Notes under the pieces: generated by a model
Told to the model about the DNA's origin: nothing
Seen by the model: only the letters and a program-made list of their open reading frames with translations
Database searches by the model: none
Assembly: GCA_023421395.1 (NCBI GenBank)
Contig: JAEZTL010000033.1
Span: forward strand, 1-64,000
Direction of reading: 5' to 3'
Length of the DNA: 64,000 nt
From: Bacillota bacterium
GTDB taxonomy: Bacteria > Bacillota > Clostridia > Christensenellales > Aristaeellaceae
Position numbers and translations under genes: made by a program
Shown here: piece after piece, positions 1 to 8,659 of the stretch
How positions within the stretch are numbered: the first letter of the stretch is position 1
How the letters are laid out: every line of letters begins with the position of its first letter

Positions 1-37
1 TGCGGGGGCATTTATACACCCGGGCGGCGGGCGGCGG

Positions 38-93
38 GGGGGGGGGGGCGCGCGGCCTGGTCATGAGCGCCCCGCGGCCACATGCCGCGGGGC
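38..93. other. G-run and GC hairpin at window edge
   Basis: A run of about a dozen G residues near position 38-49 is followed by a perfect 10-bp stem (69-78 with 84-93, loop CACAT). No T-run follows, so it is not a clear terminator. It may be a structured end of an upstream gene outside the window. Confidence 0.4.
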
Positions 94-130
94 CGAAAGA
101 AACCGCCGGCGCGGCGGGCGGGAGGGCCTT

Positions 131-403
131 ATGAGTGTCGAGGTGATGCTGCAACTGCTTCAAACGGTTTCGGTGATCCTGGCGATGGCGGTCGCCGCGG
201 GCACCATCCGGGGGCGTGGAAGCGAACGAGCCGCGGTGCTGACCAAGATGCAGGTCGACATAGAATATATCAAGCAGCGCATCGACGGCGTGGACAAACA
301 CGCGGAGAGACTGGCGGAACTGGAGGCGTGCTGCCGGACGCTTGGAAAGCGGCTGGATGACCACCTTTGGCTGGAGCACGCCGGCAAAAAGGAGGACGAG
401 TAG
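131..403 (+). CDS. Small phage-type protein with N-terminal membrane helix
   Basis: A 90-residue protein preceded by a good ribosome site (GGGAGGG, 5 bases before ATG). Residues 5-25 are a hydrophobic segment (LLQTVSVILAMAVAAG). The rest is charged and probably helical (DIEYIKQRIDGVDKHAERLAELE), a one-helix-plus-coiled-coil layout common in small phage proteins encoded just before holins. The next gene is holin-like and follows within 35 bases, which supports a lysis-cassette reading. No catalytic motif is visible, and I do not recognise a named family. Confidence 0.6.
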   Translation: MSVEVMLQLLQTVSVILAMAVAAGTIRGRGSERAAVLTKMQVDIEYIKQRIDGVDKHAERLAELEACCRTLGKRLDDHLWLEHAGKKEDE

Positions 404-435
404 CCGCGGCCGGACACGGAAAGGAAGGATGGACC

Positions 436-846
436 ATGCGGAAAACCGTGGGCCTTGTTTGGCTGGGCCTTATGCTGCCGGCGGCGGCTTTCGCCCAGGC
501 GGAGGGCGCGGAGGCGCTCCAGCCCTACACCTGGGATTCCCTGGCGACCATCGGCGGCGCGACCAGCGCGACACTTCTGGTCGTGCAGTTTTTAAAAGCC
601 CCGCTGGACCGCTGGCGCCACATCCCGACCCGCTTTCTGGCGCTCTTCATCGCATTCGCCCTCATGACCGGCGCAAGAGCTTATACGGCCGGCCTCGCCT
701 GGCGGGACGTACCGCTCATCACCGTCAACGCCATTTTGGTGGCGCTGGCCGCCATGGGCGCCTACGAAGTGTCCTTCGCCAAAATCGCGGAGGCGGAGGA
801 TAAAAAGGGATCCAGCCGGGATCAGAAGCCGCCGGTCCGGACCTGA
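436..846 (+). CDS. Holin-like small membrane protein
   Basis: A 136-residue protein. I chose the ATG at 436 because AAGGAAGG lies just upstream; the in-frame reading upstream is not protein-like. It starts with a hydrophobic segment ending in AFA (possible signal peptide or first helix). Further hydrophobic segments lie near residues 37-50, 65-80 and 90-110, and the tail is charged (EDKKGSSRDQK). Size, layout and position behind another small phage-type gene suggest a phage holin or membrane anchor of a lysis module, so the left edge may be the end of a prophage. It converges on the helicase gene. Function is inferred from layout only. Confidence 0.55.
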   Translation: MRKTVGLVWLGLMLPAAAFAQAEGAEALQPYTWDSLATIGGATSATLLVVQFLKAPLDRWRHIPTRFLALFIAFALMTGARAYTAGLAWRDVPLITVNAILVALAAMGAYEVSFAKIAEAEDKKGSSRDQKPPVRT

Positions 847-879
847 CAAACGCTCCTTTCGCGCCGAAGCGCGGCCCGG

Positions 880-2595
880 TCAGACCTCCGCCTCCTGCCG
901 CAGACGCTCCACCAGCCGCCGGATGCGTTCGCGCGCTTCGGTTTCGAGCAGCAGCCTCTGCTCCTGGGACGGCGAACTGTCGCCCATGAGGCTGACGAAC
1001 TGGCTGACCTTGAGGCCCAGCGCCTCCTGCATGTCCTGATCGGAGCCCCGTGGGCTGACCAGATAATAGCAAAGCAGCGAATCCTCGTGGCCGATGCGGT
1101 GGGCGCGGTCCTCCGCCTGGGCGTGCACCGCGGGCGACCAGTCCAGTTCCCCGAACACCACGCAGCTGGCGCGCTGCAGGTTGAGCCCGGAAGCGGAGCG
1201 CAGCGACACGCAGCAAAGGTCGGTCCTCCCCTCCATGAACGCCTCGGCGGCGGCGTCCTTTTCGCCCTCGGACTCCCGGCCGGTGATAAAAGCCGGACGG
1301 CAGGCCTTGAGCTCGGTTTTGTAGGTATCCATCACCGCGTGGTGATGGGCGAAGAGAAGCACACGCTCCCCCTCGTCCAGAAGCGCCCGCACGAAGGCCG
1401 CCACGTAGGGCGCCTTCGCGATGCCGGTGGCCTGCCGCTGCTGCTGGCAGATATCGTCCTCCGCCAGCGCGCGGCGGGAAGCGTCCGTGATGCCCGTAAG
1501 CGCGCGCACCTTATCCATCACCGGGCGCATCAGCGCCTGGTAGGTCTTGTCGTCCCAGTCGATCTCCTGCACCAGCCGTCGTTTGGGGGGCAGTTGGGGC
1601 AGCACCTCTGCCTTGGTGCGCCGCATCATCAGCCCCTCGCGCCGGAGATGCTCGCCCAGAAGGTCGGGTTTGGCCACGATGTAGCTGTTGTAGCCATAGC
1701 ACCACTCGCGGGAAAAGCTCTCCCAGCTGCCCAGAAAATGGAAATCCAGAATGTTGATCACATTCCAGATCTCGCCGCCGTGGTTGTAAATCGGCGTGCC
1801 GGAGAGGCCCACCACGCTCTCCGTACCGGAGGCCACGAGGCTGGCGGAAGAGTACTTTTCCGTGCCGGCGTGGCGCAGTTCCTGAATTTCGTCGAAGATC
1901 ACGGTCTGAAAGCCGCATTCCGGCAGCGCTTTTTTCCAGCCGCGCAGCAGCAGGTAGTGGATGATGTAGACGTCCGCCTCCGGCAGCTCGTAGGGCGTGA
2001 GCCCCCGGATCACATGTACGCGGACGCCGCCGGACAGCAGGAGAAACCGTTCGGTCTCCCGCTGCCAGTTGCGCACCAGATGTGGCGGCACCACGATGAG
2101 CGCCGGGAACTGGGCGGTGGTGGCCAGGTACGAAAGCGCCTGAACGGTCTTGCCCAGGCCCATTTCATCGGCCAGCAACGCCCGGCGGCTGCCCAAGAGA
2201 AACGCCAGGCCCTGCTTCTGAAAGGGCATCAATTCGCCGGCAAAGCGCTCCGTCGGCGGCGTGACGGATTCGCTCATCGTCAGCCGCGCCTCGCGCCAGG
2301 CGGCGTACTCCCGCGCTTCGGACAGCGCCTCCTCCCAACGCTCCTGATCGGCGGCGCGGACCTCGAGGGGGTAGCGCAGCATCAGCCAGTTGAGCTCGCC
2401 GATGATCCGGCGGTGGGCTGTAAAGCGGGCCTCTCCCCTGCCCCGGCCCTCACAGCCGGGAAAAAGGCGCTTGGCCAACTCCGTCACGCAGGGTTCGCCC
2501 TTGATGACCCAGCATTTCGCCTTGCGGTTAAACCCCAGCGTGCCGTAGTAATGGGGCGGCGCGCCGACCTCCCGAAGATAGGACGGATAGTTCAC
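880..2595 (-). CDS. SNF2-family DNA helicase/translocase
   Basis: A 571-residue superfamily 2 ATPase. The N-terminal ~125 residues are an accessory domain. Motif I is ADEMGLGKT (about residue 145), motif II is a DEIQ variant of the Walker B box, and the C-terminal RecA-like half carries QAEDRAHRIGH (motif VI), typical of SNF2 enzymes. Members translocate on duplex DNA rather than fully unwinding it. The GTG at 2595 overlaps the nuclease stop as GTGA and has a G-rich ribosome site; an in-frame GTG at 2613 is the alternative. It is the last gene of a coupled copA-nuclease-helicase operon. A helicase plus small nuclease suggests DNA repair, a phage replication module or defence; the sequence does not decide between them. 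Confidence 0.85.
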   Translation of the reverse strand: MNYPSYLREVGAPPHYYGTLGFNRKAKCWVIKGEPCVTELAKRLFPGCEGRGRGEARFTAHRRIIGELNWLMLRYPLEVRAADQERWEEALSEAREYAAWREARLTMSESVTPPTERFAGELMPFQKQGLAFLLGSRRALLADEMGLGKTVQALSYLATTAQFPALIVVPPHLVRNWQRETERFLLLSGGVRVHVIRGLTPYELPEADVYIIHYLLLRGWKKALPECGFQTVIFDEIQELRHAGTEKYSSASLVASGTESVVGLSGTPIYNHGGEIWNVINILDFHFLGSWESFSREWCYGYNSYIVAKPDLLGEHLRREGLMMRRTKAEVLPQLPPKRRLVQEIDWDDKTYQALMRPVMDKVRALTGITDASRRALAEDDICQQQRQATGIAKAPYVAAFVRALLDEGERVLLFAHHHAVMDTYKTELKACRPAFITGRESEGEKDAAAEAFMEGRTDLCCVSLRSASGLNLQRASCVVFGELDWSPAVHAQAEDRAHRIGHEDSLLCYYLVSPRGSDQDMQEALGLKVSQFVSLMGDSSPSQEQRLLLETEARERIRRLVERLRQEAEV

Positions 2596-2972
2596 GGCAG
2601 CGATACCCCCCACAGCCGGTTGAGCCCGAAGACCACCACGGGCTTGCCCAGAATTTCGCCGGGCAGGAGCGCCCTGTCCGTCGTCACCAAGATCAGCGCG
2701 GCGAGGTGCGGTGAGGCCAGATAGCGCGCCGCCTGCGCTTTAAGCCGCGCGCTGTTCAGCCGCCCGCGCTTGACCTCAATGCCCACGTCTCCGGCCAAAA
2801 AATCGATGCGGCAGCGCGGGGCGATCATCGCCTCGTGCCGCGCGTCAATGCCGGCCCCCCGGAGCGCCGCCGCGATCATCTCGTGCAGCTGGCGCTCCTC
2901 CGGGGCCACAGGAATGCGCAGCGCCGAGAGCGCCGCGCATATTTGTTCCATATCTGGCCGCATGGCCGTCAT
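2592..2972 (-). CDS. Small PD-(D/E)XK-type nuclease
   Basis: A 126-residue protein. The core CRIDFLAGDVGIEVKRG matches the D-(X)n-ExK signature of restriction-endonuclease-like folds (Asp near 73, Glu and Lys near 81-83), preceded by a helix with a possible metal-binding Glu. Predicted order is helix-strand-strand-helix-strand, as in VRR-NUC or Holliday-resolvase-like nucleases. The start ATG overlaps the copA stop (ATGA) and its own stop overlaps the helicase start (GTGA), so the three genes look translationally coupled. The exact subfamily is uncertain. Confidence 0.75.
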   Translation of the reverse strand: MTAMRPDMEQICAALSALRIPVAPEERQLHEMIAAALRGAGIDARHEAMIAPRCRIDFLAGDVGIEVKRGRLNSARLKAQAARYLASPHLAALILVTTDRALLPGEILGKPVVVFGLNRLWGVSLP

Positions 2973-5494
2973 TCGATTCCGGTCACTTCGTAGCCCGCGT
3001 CCTCCACGGCCTTTTTGATGGCCTCGTCGGGCGCTTCCCCCGCCGAAACGGCGGCGATCTTCTTCTCCAGATCCACCTTGGCGGTCAGGCCGATGCCCGA
3101 GAGCGCCTTTTCCACCCGCATGGCGCAGTGCCCGCAGCTCATGCCTTCCACGTGTATGGTCTTCATCATGGTCGTTTCCTCCTTGATTTCAGCCGGTTCT
3201 TCCGGCCGTACTTCGACGGGTTCAGCCGCCTCCGGCGCTTCGTCCGGAACAGCCTGCGCGCCTTCTCCCGGCTTTGCGGAACGGGGCCTGAATCGGGTCA
3301 GCCGCAGCGCGTTCAGCACCACGCAGACGCTGCTCAGGCTCATCGCCGCCGCGGCGAACATGGGGTTCAGCGTCCAGCCGGTCAGCGGATAGAAAAGCCC
3401 CGCCGCCAGCGGGATCCCCAGCGCGTTATAGAAGAATGCCCAGAACAGGTTCTCCTTGATGTTGCGGAGCACCGCGCGGGAGAGGGAGACGGCGTTGACC
3501 GCGTCCATCAGGTCGCCCTTCATCAGGACCACGCCCGCAGATTCAATGGCGATATCGCTGCCCGCGCCGATGGCGATGCCCACGTCCGCCACCGTCAGCG
3601 CCGGCGCATCGTTGATGCCGTCGCCGATCATCGCGACCTTTTTGCCCTCCTTCTGGATCTCCTGTACCACGCGCGCCTTGTCCCCTGGCAGTACTTCGGC
3701 CTCAACGCGCTGGATGCCCAGCGCCCGGGCCACCGCCTGAGCGGCCCGGCGGTTGTCGCCGGTGAGCATGACGGTCTCGACGCCCATCGCGTTCAGCGCG
3801 GCGACGGCCTCGCGGCTGGTGGGTTTGACGGTGTCGGAAAGGGCGATCACGCCTGAAAGCGCGCCGTCCAGCGCGATCCAGATCAGCGTTTCGCCCCGGT
3901 CTGACAGCGCCCGGGCCTGCTCAGACAGCGGGGAGACATCGACACCGCCCTCGGTGAGCAGCTTTTCGCTGCCGGCCAGCAGAATCTCGCCGTTCAGCCG
4001 CGCCGTGACGCCGCGACCCGGCCGCTCCTCAAAGCCCTCCACTTCCGCGGCAAGGACCTTCTCCGCCTCGGCGCGCGCCATCACCGCCGCCGCCAGCGGA
4101 TGACGGCTGGGGTTTTCCGCCGATGCCGCCAGACGCATCAGCCGCTTTTCATCCACGCCCGGCGCCGCCAGGATGCGGGTCACGGCGGGTTTGCCGCTGG
4201 TGAGGGTGCCGGTTTTGTCGACCACGGCCGCCCGGATATCGTGAGCGCGCTCCAGCGCCTCGGCGTTTTTAAAGAGGATGCCCAGACTCGCGCCCTTTCC
4301 GGTGCCCGCCATGATGGCCACCGGCGTCGCCAGCCCCAGCGCGCAGGGACAGGAGATGACCAGTACCGCCACGCCGATGGACAGCGCGAAGGAGGCGTCC
4401 TTTCCGGCGATGAGCCAGCCGAATGTGGCGATCAGCGCAACGGCGATGACCACCGGCACGAAGATCGCGGAAATCCTGTCCGCCAGGCGCCCGATGGGGG
4501 CTTTCGAGGCCGCGGCTTCCTCTACGAGGCGTACAATCTGGGAAAGCGTCGTATCTCCGCTCCTCCGCTCCACCCGAACGCGCAGAAAGCCCGTCAGGTT
4601 GATGGTGCCGGCGCGGACGGGACTGCCGACGGACACGTCGAAGGGCATGCTCTCGCCGGTCAGCGCCGACTGGTCCACGCCGGATTCCCCGAAGAGCACC
4701 GTGCCGTCCACCGGGATGCGCTCGCCGGGCCGGACCACCGCGATGTCGTCCAGGGCCACCTGGTCCACGGGGATCTCGGTTTCCGTGCCGTCCCGCTCCA
4801 CGCGCGCGGTTTTGGGCGCGAGGTCAATCAGCATTGACAGCGCATGGGACGTACGCGCCTTTGAGCGAGCCTCCAGGTACTTGCCCAGCGTGATCAGCGT
4901 CAGGATGGTTCCGGCGGACTCAAAGTACAGGTCCATTCCGCCCATCTCCATGCCGCCGGCCATCTGATAGAGCGCCCACACGCCCTGGATCAGCGCCGCC
5001 GAGGAGCCGATGGCGATCAGCGAGTCCATGTTGGGGGAACGCTTGACGAGGGCCCTGAAGCCACGCTCGTAATAAACCCGGTTGACGTAGGCGATGGGAA
5101 GCACCAGCAGAAACTGGGTCAGCGCGCCGGCCATGCCGTGGATGCCGGGAAGGCCCAGCATGTGGCCCATCGAAAGGTACATCAGCGGGATCAGGCATAG
5201 AAACGACACGATCAGCCGCACCCTGACGCCCCTGGATTCGTCCGCCGGCGCGGCGGCGGGCTTTGTGGGCGCGGCAACGCCTTCCGAGCGCTCCGACGCG
5301 CCGTAACCCGCGTCCTCGACGGCGCGGATAATGGCGGCCGGGTCTGCCGCGCCGGGATCAAAGTCCACGGTCATGTGGTTGGTCATCAGGCTGACCGCGA
5401 CGTTCGAAACGCCCTTCACCTTGGCGACGGATTTCTCCACATGGGCGGAGCAGGCGGCGCAGGTCATGCCGGTTACATCAAAGGATTCCTTCAC
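2969..5494 (-). CDS. copA: Copper-exporting P1B-type ATPase with N- and C-terminal HMA domains
   Basis: An 841-residue heavy-metal pump that moves Cu(I) out across the cytoplasmic membrane. Visible in order: an N-terminal HMA domain with MTCAACS (metal-binding CxxC), membrane segments, the TGES actuator loop, the CPC metal site in ISCPCALG, the phosphorylated Asp in DKTGT, an HP motif and GDGINDAP. A Pro/Glu-rich linker (about residues 735-775) leads to a second HMA domain with MSCGHC, which resembles a free CopZ chaperone. The start is GTG behind GGAGGGAG. A promoter lies just upstream, and the nuclease and helicase genes follow in the same operon. An internal ribosome site precedes the C-terminal HMA domain. 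Confidence 0.97.
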   Translation of the reverse strand: MKESFDVTGMTCAACSAHVEKSVAKVKGVSNVAVSLMTNHMTVDFDPGAADPAAIIRAVEDAGYGASERSEGVAAPTKPAAAPADESRGVRVRLIVSFLCLIPLMYLSMGHMLGLPGIHGMAGALTQFLLVLPIAYVNRVYYERGFRALVKRSPNMDSLIAIGSSAALIQGVWALYQMAGGMEMGGMDLYFESAGTILTLITLGKYLEARSKARTSHALSMLIDLAPKTARVERDGTETEIPVDQVALDDIAVVRPGERIPVDGTVLFGESGVDQSALTGESMPFDVSVGSPVRAGTINLTGFLRVRVERRSGDTTLSQIVRLVEEAAASKAPIGRLADRISAIFVPVVIAVALIATFGWLIAGKDASFALSIGVAVLVISCPCALGLATPVAIMAGTGKGASLGILFKNAEALERAHDIRAAVVDKTGTLTSGKPAVTRILAAPGVDEKRLMRLAASAENPSRHPLAAAVMARAEAEKVLAAEVEGFEERPGRGVTARLNGEILLAGSEKLLTEGGVDVSPLSEQARALSDRGETLIWIALDGALSGVIALSDTVKPTSREAVAALNAMGVETVMLTGDNRRAAQAVARALGIQRVEAEVLPGDKARVVQEIQKEGKKVAMIGDGINDAPALTVADVGIAIGAGSDIAIESAGVVLMKGDLMDAVNAVSLSRAVLRNIKENLFWAFFYNALGIPLAAGLFYPLTGWTLNPMFAAAAMSLSSVCVVLNALRLTRFRPRSAKPGEGAQAVPDEAPEAAEPVEVRPEEPAEIKEETTMMKTIHVEGMSCGHCAMRVEKALSGIGLTAKVDLEKKIAAVSAGEAPDEAIKKAVEDAGYEVTGIE
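3164..3184 (-). promoter_or_regulatory. Internal ribosome site for the CopZ-like domain of CopA
   Basis: AAGGAGG (3184 down to 3178), 8 bases, then ATG ATG (3169-3164), in frame with copA at codon 776. Initiation here would give a free 66-residue HMA protein starting MMKTIHVEGMSCGHC, the length of a stand-alone CopZ chaperone. A consensus site with ideal spacing exactly at a domain boundary is unlikely to be chance, though it could be a relic of a recent copA-copZ fusion. Confidence 0.6.
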
Positions 5495-5525
5495 GGCAAA
5501 AAACTCCCTCCGGGGTAGTCATCTT

Positions 5526-5555
5526 ATTATACCACCGGAGGGGGCCAATGAACCA
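5526..5555 (-). promoter_or_regulatory. Promoter of copA operon
   Basis: A perfect TATAAT (5531-5526) lies 31 bases upstream of the copA GTG, with a weak TGGTTC at 18-base spacing. It sits in the short gap after the glnQ-type gene, so copA has its own promoter. I see no clear CsoR or CueR operator. Confidence 0.6.
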
Positions 5556-5585
5556 GCGCGCCCTGCGCGGGCAGAATCCTTGCGC

Positions 5586-6308
5586 CTACAGGAGTTTGCT
5601 CAAAAAGTCCTGGGTACGTTTTTCCCTGGGCGCGCCGAACACCTGGGCGGGGGCGCCCTCTTCGGCGATAACGCCTTCATCCATGAACAGAACCCGGTCG
5701 CCCACCTCCCGGGCGAAGCCCATCTCATGGGTGACGACCACCATCGTCATTCCCATCTCGGCCAGGCTCTTCATCACATCCAGCACCTCACCGACCATCT
5801 CCGGATCGAGGGCCGAGGTGGGCTCGTCAAAGAGCATGACCTCCGGATCCATCGCCAGTGCCCGGACGATCGCCACCCGCTGCTTCTGCCCGCCAGACAG
5901 CTGCGCCGGGTAGGCGGACGCCTTGTCGCGAAGGCCGACGCGCTCGAGAAGCGCCGTCGCTCGCTGGGCGGCCTCGTCCCGCGTCATAATTTTGAGGTGT
6001 ACCGGCGCGAGCGTGATGTTGTCCAGCACCGTCTTATGGGGGAAGAGATTGAACTGCTGGAACACCATGCCCATTTTGCGGCGCACGCGGTTGATGTCTA
6101 CGCCCCGGGCGGTGATTTCTTCCCCGTCGAACACGATGGAGCCGGCCGTGGGCTCCTCCAGTAGATTCAGGCATCTCAGGAAGGTGGATTTGCCGGAGCC
6201 GGAAGGCCCGATCACCACCAGCTTTTCGCCCTTTTCCACGTGCTGATCGATGCCGCGCAGCACCTTCAGCCCCTCGAACTCCTTGTGAAGGCCTTTAACG
6301 GTGATCAC
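5586..6308 (-). CDS. glnQ: Polar amino-acid ABC transporter ATPase
   Basis: A 240-residue ATPase with all ABC motifs: Walker A GPSGSGKST, signature LSGGQKQRV, Walker B LFDEPTSALD and the switch His in VVTHEMG. Closest in layout to GlnQ/HisP/ArtP ATPases that power import of polar amino acids. Its start overlaps the permease gene by 14 bases. It ends the operon binding protein-permease-ATPase. Substrate cannot be read from the sequence. Confidence 0.93.
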   Translation of the reverse strand: MITVKGLHKEFEGLKVLRGIDQHVEKGEKLVVIGPSGSGKSTFLRCLNLLEEPTAGSIVFDGEEITARGVDINRVRRKMGMVFQQFNLFPHKTVLDNITLAPVHLKIMTRDEAAQRATALLERVGLRDKASAYPAQLSGGQKQRVAIVRALAMDPEVMLFDEPTSALDPEMVGEVLDVMKSLAEMGMTMVVVTHEMGFAREVGDRVLFMDEGVIAEEGAPAQVFGAPREKRTQDFLSKLL

Positions 6309-7008
6309 CCTGCCGCACCCTCCTTTCGACGCGCCCGAAGATGGCGGAAAGCCCCAGTACCAGCACCAGATAGATCGCCGCCACCGTGAGCAGCGGGAAG
6401 AACGCTGAGAACGTGCGGCTCCGGATGAAGTCGCCCGCCTTGGTCAGGTCCATCAGCGCGATATAGCCCACGATGGACGTTTCCTTGAGCAGCATGATGA
6501 ACTCGTTGAACAACGCAGGCAGCGTGTTTTTGATGGCCTGGGGCATCACCACCAGCATCAGCGTGGCGGTGCTGGAGAGCCCCAGCGAGCGCCCGGCCTC
6601 TGTCTGCCCCTTGTCCACCGACAGGATGCCGCCGCGCACCATCTCCGACACGTAGGCGGCGCTGTTGAGGCCGAAGGAGAGGATCGCCACCAGCACCTTG
6701 GGGCCGTTGTAGGTGGCCAGGATGATGTAGTACATGATCAAAAGCTGCACCATCACCGGCGTGCCGCGGATTGTGTCCACGTAAACGCGGGCAATGCCCC
6801 GGAGCCAGTAGCACCGTCCGATGCGCGCGTTCGAAAGCCGCATCAGCGCAATGAGGCTGCCCAGAATCACACCCAGAACCGCCGCCGCCAGCGCGATTTC
6901 GATGGTGACTCCCAGGCCGCTGAGCAGCATCTTATAGCGGTCGCCCTGGATCAGGTTGAAGTCGAACTGCTGCCAGAACGACTGGGCCCAGGCGTTCAGC
7001 GCTTCCAC
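6295..7008 (-). CDS. Polar amino-acid ABC transporter permease
   Basis: A 237-residue HisM/GlnP-family membrane protein with about five hydrophobic segments and the cytoplasmic EAA loop (EAGRSLGLSSTATLMLVVMPQA) that docks the ATPase. Starts at GTG behind AAAGGAG at 9-base spacing. It lies 77 bases downstream of the binding-protein gene and overlaps the ATPase gene, so all three form one importer. A single permease implies a homodimer. Confidence 0.93.
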   Translation of the reverse strand: MEALNAWAQSFWQQFDFNLIQGDRYKMLLSGLGVTIEIALAAAVLGVILGSLIALMRLSNARIGRCYWLRGIARVYVDTIRGTPVMVQLLIMYYIILATYNGPKVLVAILSFGLNSAAYVSEMVRGGILSVDKGQTEAGRSLGLSSTATLMLVVMPQAIKNTLPALFNEFIMLLKETSIVGYIALMDLTKAGDFIRSRTFSAFFPLLTVAAIYLVLVLGLSAIFGRVERRVRQGDHR

Positions 7009-7085
7009 GGGGCCACGCTCCTTTCAAAAACAACATGAAATGCGCAGCCGCCCGCGGCGGTTGCGCATTTCACGGTTCAAACCGG

Positions 7086-7826
7086 TTATTCCGCGGTCTT
7101 GTACTTGGCGTAGATGGTGTCCAGCGTGCCGTCGGCCTTGAGATCCGCCAGCGCACCGTTGATCTTGGCCAGCAGTTCATCCTGGCCCATGGGCAGCGCG
7201 ATGCCGTACTGCTCATCGCTCAGGCGGTCGGCCAGCACCACCAGGCCCTGGGTCTGGGACAGAAACACATTGGCGGGCTCCTCGTCGATGACGACGGCGT
7301 CCAGCTTGCCGTTGATCAGATCCTGCACCGCATCGATGCCCTTGTCGTAGCGCTGAACGGTGGCGTCCTTGATGGTGTCGGTCACGTACAGATCGCCGGT
7401 GGTGCCCAGCTGCACGCCGATGGTCTTGCCGGCCAGATCCGCCTCGGAGGCGACGGCCGAGCCGTCCTTAACGATGATCTTCTGGGACGCCGCATAGTAG
7501 GGATCCGAGAACAGCACGCTCTTTTTGCGTTCCTCGGTGATGGTCATGCCGGAAATGGTGGCGCCGATTTTGCCGCTAGTGAGCGCCGGAATCAGCGCGT
7601 CAAAACTCATGTTCTCGATCTGGATCGCGACGCCGATCTTCTCGCCGATGGCATTGATCAGGTCGATGTCGATGCCGGTGGGGTTGCCGTCGTCGCCGAT
7701 GAATTCAAAGGGAGCGAACTCGGCGTTGGTGCCCACCACCAGCGGAGCGCTCTCGGCCATGCCGGGGATCGCCAGCGTCAGCGCCAGAACCAGCGCGACC
7801 AGAAGGATTCTTGAAAACAGCTTCAT
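7086..7826 (-). CDS. Amino-acid ABC transporter substrate-binding protein, non-lipoprotein signal
   Basis: A 246-residue SBP_bac_3 family protein (VVGTNAEFAPFEF near the mature N-terminus; GIDIDLINAIGEKIG; DAVVIDEEPA), the family that binds polar amino acids outside the cell. I chose ATG 7826, 7 bases after GGGAGGAG; a GTG at 7847 is also in frame. The signal peptide (MKLFSRILLVALVLALTLA, cleavage likely after GMA) has no cysteine, so the protein is not a lipoprotein. That is unusual for a Gram-positive binding protein, which is normally lipid-anchored, and the OppA homologue in this window shares the trait. Confidence 0.92.
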   Translation of the reverse strand: MKLFSRILLVALVLALTLAIPGMAESAPLVVGTNAEFAPFEFIGDDGNPTGIDIDLINAIGEKIGVAIQIENMSFDALIPALTSGKIGATISGMTITEERKKSVLFSDPYYAASQKIIVKDGSAVASEADLAGKTIGVQLGTTGDLYVTDTIKDATVQRYDKGIDAVQDLINGKLDAVVIDEEPANVFLSQTQGLVVLADRLSDEQYGIALPMGQDELLAKINGALADLKADGTLDTIYAKYKTAE

Positions 7827-7865
7827 AGGAAACGTCTCCTCCCGCACATCTTGAATGATTCTCCG

Positions 7866-7894
7866 ATTATACCCCGTCCCGCGCCGACAATCAA
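7866..7894 (-). promoter_or_regulatory. Promoter of amino-acid ABC operon
   Basis: TTGATT (7894-7889), 17-base spacer, TATAAT (7871-7866), 40 bases upstream of the binding-protein start. A strong match to a housekeeping sigma-A promoter. Confidence 0.75.
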
Positions 7895-7945
7895 GCGGTT
7901 TATTGTGAATAATTGCGTATATCTATGCATCTCGGCCCCGAAGGC

Positions 7946-8659
7946 TTACAGACTGCGGATGAGCTTTACGCAGCGGCCCAGGATCATGACAGCCTTCACA
8001 TCCGCGGTTTCCGCCCGGAACTCCCGGTCGAAAGACTGCATGAGCAGCTTTCCGCCCTCAAGCTTTTTGATCTTTCGGGCCATACGGATTCCGCCGCGCT
8101 CCACGATCATCACCGCCTCGTCCAGCGGCGCCTTTTCCGGCACGGTCAAAAGCAGGTCGCCCGCGTGGATGCGGTAGCCCGCCAGCGCGTCGTCCGGACA
8201 GCGGAAGTAGAACACCTTGTCGGGCGGGCCGCCCTCGATGCGTCCGCCGATCACCGGCTCCAGCGCATGGTCCATCACCAGACCCTTCTCGTCGCACACC
8301 GGCACCCGCTTGATCACGCCGCCCAGCGCGTCCAGCCACGCGCCGCCCGGCTCCTCGGATGCGGCCGAGGCGGCGGTCACAGCTTCCTCCCTGAGCGGCT
8401 CCGCCGGCAGTACATAGGGCCGGGGCTTGGGCCGCAGCTTCACCTCCGGCTCCGCCGCCACCTCCAACTCCGTGGATACCGGGTTTTTCACGCCCAGCAC
8501 CTTCAGCATCCGCTGCGCCTGGTCGTCGCTGGCCACCCTGCGGCCGGATTCGATATCCTTTATGACGCTCTCCGCCAGGCCGCACTTCTTGCCCAGCGCC
8601 TTTTCGGTCATGCCGGCGGCCAGCCGGGCCTTTTGTATGGTTTCGCCCATCCTGCTCAT
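7946..8659 (-). CDS. XRE-type regulator with S24/LexA-like C-terminal domain lacking the catalytic Ser
   Basis: A 237-residue regulator. Residues 5-60 are an XRE helix-turn-helix (TEKALGKKCGLAESVIKDIESGRR). A proline-rich linker follows, then a C-terminal beta domain (GYRIHAGDLLLTVPEKAPLDEAVMIVERGG) resembling the S24 peptidase fold of LexA/CI repressors. The usual SM dipeptide with the nucleophilic Ser is replaced by DDALAG, so RecA-style self-cleavage is unlikely and the domain may sense a ligand or dimerise. Its ATG overlaps the M20 peptidase stop (ATGA), so it ends the tadA-M20-XRE operon. Confidence 0.85.
   Translation of the reverse strand: MSRMGETIQKARLAAGMTEKALGKKCGLAESVIKDIESGRRVASDDQAQRMLKVLGVKNPVSTELEVAAEPEVKLRPKPRPYVLPAEPLREEAVTAASAASEEPGGAWLDALGGVIKRVPVCDEKGLVMDHALEPVIGGRIEGGPPDKVFYFRCPDDALAGYRIHAGDLLLTVPEKAPLDEAVMIVERGGIRMARKIKKLEGGKLLMQSFDREFRAETADVKAVMILGRCVKLIRSL

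Noticed and set aside
1087..2724. Long open frame opposite the SNF2 helicase gene
   Set aside because: It is antisense to a well-conserved gene; high GC keeps the opposite frame open. The composition (His/Arg/Gly-rich) is not protein-like.
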